DNA of 8,672 nt from Candidatus Fermentibacterales bacterium (GTDB lineage Bacteria > Fermentibacterota > Fermentibacteria > Fermentibacterales > JAFGKQ01): assembly GCA_016928495.1 (NCBI GenBank), contig JAFGKQ010000258.1, positions 1 through 8,672 of the forward strand. Direction: 5' to 3'. This document shows positions 6,257 through 8,672 of this stretch, in pieces. Within the stretch, counting starts at the first letter, position 1, and the number at the start of each line of letters is the position of its first letter. The notes below the pieces were generated by a model. That model had not been told where the DNA came from and did not search any database. It saw only the letters and a program-made list of their open reading frames with translations. Both the position numbers and the translations under genes were made by a program.

Positions 6257-7673
6257 TCGTGCGCTCACACCGCTCATGGCACTTGGCGATGTCGTCCTCG
6301 TCGTCGGCGTGTTCCTGCTGGGCTACTGGGTCAGGCACTACCTCCTGGCGGACTTCCTCCACTCCACCATGGGTCTCGAGCAGGACTTCAGGCTGGGCCT
6401 GACGCAGTACCTCGTCACAGGGACCATCATGGGCCTCACCGAGGTGCTCCTGCTCCAGGCCTTCGGGGTCTACGGCCAGAGCTACGGGCTCGCCCACATC
6501 GAGGAGCTTGCCTGGATACTCCGATCCTCCTTCATGGCAATGGTGATGACCTTCGCATTCACCTTCCTGGCCCGTCAGCACTTCTTCTCGAGATCTGTTC
6601 TCATAACCGCCTTTCCCGCAGCGGCGGTGGCGGTTGCGACATGGCACAGGCTCTGCAGGAGCCTGGCAAGAAGAAGGGCCAGGAGCAGGGGACAGGCGAC
6701 GAGGGCGGTCATATACGGCTCCGGGGACGTCGCGGCGGAGGTCGCGGCACATCTCGAGAGCCGCGCCTCCCGGCCATACGAGCTCGTCGGGTTCATCCAG
6801 CCGTCCCGCAGCAGCGAGACCGCCAGGGTCGAGGCCCTCGACGCGCCCGGGGATCTGCCCGGATGGCTCGCGGCCAACTCCATCGAGGAGCTGATCGTCA
6901 CCGACGCGACCCTGTCGAGGGAGGAGCTCTCGGCAGTCATCTACGCGTGCGAGCAGGGCGGCGTCGCGTACAAGCTGGTCGCCGACGTGTTCGCCCTGAT
7001 AAGCCTGACGGCAAGGGTAACGCAGGTCGGAAGCACGACCATGGTGGAGTCCATACCTCCTCCCATCAGGGGCTTCAGGGCCCTGCTGAAGAGGGGACTG
7101 GACCTGGCGATCTCCATGCTTCTCCTGATCCTGCTCTCGCCCGTCTTCCTGCTGATATCGGCGGCGATAGTCCTGGATTCGGGAATGCCAGTGTTCTACG
7201 TCCAGACGAGGCTCGGGAGGCACAACAGGGAGTTCCGCATGCTCAAGTTCAGGTCCATGAGGAAGGGAGCCGACAGGGAGAGGGCCGGGCTCTCGGAGCT
7301 CAACGAGGCCTCGGGGCCCCTTTTCAAGATGAGGTCCGATCCCCGGGTGACGCGAATCGGCGGATTGCTGAGGCGATGGAGCCTGGACGAGCTCCCGCAG
7401 CTTTTCAACGTGCTTTCCGGGTCCATGAGCCTGGTCGGACCGAGGCCCCCTCTCCCGTCCGAGGTCGAGCACTACAAGAGGCGCCACCTCAAGCGCCTGG
7501 AGACGACCCCGGGGATGACCGGAGTCTGGCAGATCTCCGGCAGGAGCGAGCTGAGCTTCGACAGGATGATCAAGCTGGATATCTACTACGTGGACAACTG
7601 GTCGGTCTGGCTCGACCTCTCCATCATCATGCTGACACTCCCTGCGATTCTGCGACGCCAGGGCGCCTACTGA
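6243..7673 (+). CDS. Polyprenyl-phosphate sugar-1-phosphate transferase (WcaJ/WbaP-like)
   Basis: This integral membrane enzyme would move a sugar-1-phosphate from UDP-sugar to undecaprenyl phosphate, the first step of a lipid-linked glycan. From TTG 6243 it has 476 residues, normal for the long-form family. The N-terminal half has about four membrane segments, beginning ALGDVVLVVGVFLLGYWVRH. A Rossmann-type CoA_binding_3 domain begins IYGSGDVAAEVA (GSGD at 159-162). Another hydrophobic segment (KRGLDLAISMLLLILLSPVF) precedes the catalytic domain, with MLKFRSM, the DE dyad D382-E383 in WSLDELPQL, SLVGPRPP and TPGMTGVWQISGR. TTG is preferred because AGGAAGAGG (6227-6235) lies seven bases upstream. 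The ATG at 6276 has no ribosome site and would leave almost no cytoplasmic residues before the first membrane segment. It is co-transcribed with the preceding glycosyltransferase. Glucose, galactose or a modified amino sugar could be the substrate. Confidence 0.93.
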   Translation: MPQRSRALTPLMALGDVVLVVGVFLLGYWVRHYLLADFLHSTMGLEQDFRLGLTQYLVTGTIMGLTEVLLLQAFGVYGQSYGLAHIEELAWILRSSFMAMVMTFAFTFLARQHFFSRSVLITAFPAAAVAVATWHRLCRSLARRRARSRGQATRAVIYGSGDVAAEVAAHLESRASRPYELVGFIQPSRSSETARVEALDAPGDLPGWLAANSIEELIVTDATLSREELSAVIYACEQGGVAYKLVADVFALISLTARVTQVGSTTMVESIPPPIRGFRALLKRGLDLAISMLLLILLSPVFLLISAAIVLDSGMPVFYVQTRLGRHNREFRMLKFRSMRKGADRERAGLSELNEASGPLFKMRSDPRVTRIGGLLRRWSLDELPQLFNVLSGSMSLVGPRPPLPSEVEHYKRRHLKRLETTPGMTGVWQISGRSELSFDRMIKLDIYYVDNWSVWLDLSIIMLTLPAILRRQGAY

Positions 7674-8672
7674 TCCTCCCTGCCACCAGGGATCCCGAAG
7701 CCAGCAGCACACCCGCAAGGACCTGAGCCGCGAGCAGCGGGGCGAGCAGGGCGGGTCTCTCCTGCGCCGCGCGCCAGGGCAGCAGATCGGGCTCTCCGGC
7801 CCCCAGTCGCTCCAGTGAGACGAAGAGCGGAGAATGAGCGGGGCTCCAGATCACCGCCTGCCTGGACGGCGCCTCGAACGAGTCCTCGCCGAGCTCTCTC
7901 TCGAGATCGGTCACGTGACTCCAGACCGCTGCGCAGCAGATCAGGACCCCCCAGAGAGCCGGGAGGACCGGCCACCACGATCGCCCCGCTTCACCGGCCC
8001 ACCGGGCCAGAAGGGGTATGCAGGCGAAGACGATCGCGGGGAACAGGAACCTCGGTCCCCATCCGGTGCCTCCAGTCCAGTCGTGCAGCAGAGAGTGCAG
8101 GAGCAGGCCGAGAGCGAGAGGAACCAGGTATGCATACCAGTCCCTGCGTCCCGAGAGGCAGATCAGAGCAACGGCGGCCGCTCCCATGGGAGCGTACCAG
8201 ATCATGCCCTTGCCGGGACTGGCGAGCAGACCGGCAATCCCGTCCAGCGGAGCGGACAGGCCCATGGCAGGGTCCTGAGAGTGGCCATCCTCGAGGACAC
8301 CGCCGAACCTGTACAGGTTGATCGAACCGGCAAGGATGAGGGCGAGCAGGATTCCCGGGAGAGCCCGGAGGGCGAAGTCACGGCGTCTCCAGGGAAGCAG
8401 GGGCAGGAAGACGATGCTGTCCAGTCGCACCAGGAGCGCGAGCCCGGCGGCCATGCCGGCACCGATCGGCCTGCCCTTCCTGCCCAGGAGCACGGAGAGC
8501 AGACAGAGGAAGGCGGCGGCAGTCACGTCGAAAGGCAGCCTGGCGTAGACCAGCATCATGCACCCGATAGCCGTGAGTAGAGACTTCCATACTGCAAGAC
8601 GGCCTCCCCCCGCCTCCATGCGGGCCAGGGCTGTCCAGACGAGGAAGAGCCCTGCGCTGAGCGCGCAGTTGA
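7627..8672 (-). CDS. Membrane glycosyltransferase, GT39/GT-C-like (5' end outside window)
   Basis: This minus-strand frame stays open to the window edge, giving 347 residues of the C-terminal part. An internal ATG at 8619 is preceded by in-frame hydrophobic sequence (ALSAGLFLVWTALA), so the true start lies beyond 8672. The protein is polytopic, with roughly eight visible membrane segments. GLLASPGKGMIWYAPM (about 8232-8185) and WTGGTGWGPRFLFPA (about 8079-8035) resemble the SPGKGLxxYxP and GGxxWGPRFLxP motifs of family 39-like transferases, which use polyprenyl-phosphate sugars on the outer face of the membrane. The N-terminal catalytic acidic motif of this family would be in the missing part. 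A C-terminal non-membrane stretch with WRAAQERPALLAP precedes a last hydrophobic segment. It converges on the sugar-phosphate transferase and shares 47 bp with it. Family membership is by motif; substrate unknown. Confidence 0.75.
   Translation of the reverse strand, partial: NCALSAGLFLVWTALARMEAGGGRLAVWKSLLTAIGCMMLVYARLPFDVTAAAFLCLLSVLLGRKGRPIGAGMAAGLALLVRLDSIVFLPLLPWRRRDFALRALPGILLALILAGSINLYRFGGVLEDGHSQDPAMGLSAPLDGIAGLLASPGKGMIWYAPMGAAAVALICLSGRRDWYAYLVPLALGLLLHSLLHDWTGGTGWGPRFLFPAIVFACIPLLARWAGEAGRSWWPVLPALWGVLICCAAVWSHVTDLERELGEDSFEAPSRQAVIWSPAHSPLFVSLERLGAGEPDLLPWRAAQERPALLAPLLAAQVLAGVLLASGSLVAGRISRRPGVAESQGVSA
7677..7692 (+). terminator. Small hairpin after the sugar-phosphate transferase stop (weak terminator candidate)
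   Basis: TCCCTG (7677-7682) pairs with CAGGGA (7687-7692) around CCAC, starting three bases after the TGA. It has no T-run and lies inside the coding sequence of the opposing gene, so termination here is doubtful. Confidence 0.2.

Noticed and set aside
6216-7718. Long open frame of 500 codons on the minus strand
   Set aside because: It lies antisense to the sugar-phosphate transferase, whose motifs are certain. Its translation is rich in Gly, Arg, Glu, Pro, His and Gln with no recognisable domain, as expected for the complement of a GC-rich membrane-protein gene.
7834-8580. Plus-strand open frame of 248 codons
   Set aside because: It is the complement of the membrane glycosyltransferase. 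The composition (Glu, Gln, Arg, Gly, Pro) is what hydrophobic codons give on the other strand, and no ribosome site or motif was found.
1-8672. tRNA, rRNA, CRISPR array, insertion sequence or toxin-antitoxin pair
   Set aside because: I saw no TTCGA-type T-loop with acceptor stem, no regular direct repeats with spacers, no transposase motifs or terminal repeats, and no small gene pair. Absence is by eye only.

Overview
The window is GC-rich and almost fully coding. It appears to come from the chromosome of a diderm (LPS-type) bacterium: it carries an LptD-like outer-membrane LPS-assembly protein, an outer-membrane-type lipoprotein and undecaprenyl-linked polysaccharide genes. Despite the high GC, arginine is often AGG/AGA and isoleucine often ATA. 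That argues against a typical GC-rich proteobacterium and would fit an uncultured FCB-type lineage (for example Fermentibacterota or Eisenbacteria-like). This lineage guess is inference only.

Layout. (1) Positions 1-4853, plus strand, are a tightly coupled envelope operon. A likely upstream gene ends at 33 in an ATGA overlap. It is followed by a lipoprotein with a TPR-like N-terminus and a periplasmic-binding-protein C-terminus (30-1721), a ROK-family sugar kinase (1696-2634), and an LptD/OstA-type protein (2631-4853) that appears to start at CTG inside a CTGA overlap. (2) Positions 4854-5076 are the only sizeable non-coding gap. It holds GC-rich hairpins, a good sigma70-type promoter (TTGACA, 17 bp, TACAGT) and a perfect 7-bp inverted repeat around the ribosome binding site. 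(3) 5077-5346 encodes an HU-family nucleoid protein, closed by a strong intrinsic terminator (5367-5403). (4) 5438-7673, plus strand, encodes a family 2 glycosyltransferase overlapping a polyprenyl-phosphate sugar-1-phosphate transferase (WcaJ/WbaP/PglC type), which initiates lipid-linked glycan synthesis. (5) 7627-8672, minus strand, is the 3' part of a polytopic membrane protein resembling family 39 (GT-C) glycosyltransferases. It converges on the previous gene and overlaps it by 47 bp.

The common theme is cell-envelope building: LPS export and outer-membrane assembly on the left, surface-glycan synthesis on the right, with an independently transcribed HU gene between them. I see no mobile element, CRISPR array, tRNA or rRNA, and no clearly new defence-type system. 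The most unusual points are the CTG start of the LptD gene, an LpoA-like lipoprotein architecture coupled to LptD, the operator-like inverted repeat at the HU start, the HU arm-tip substitutions, and the convergent gene overlap.
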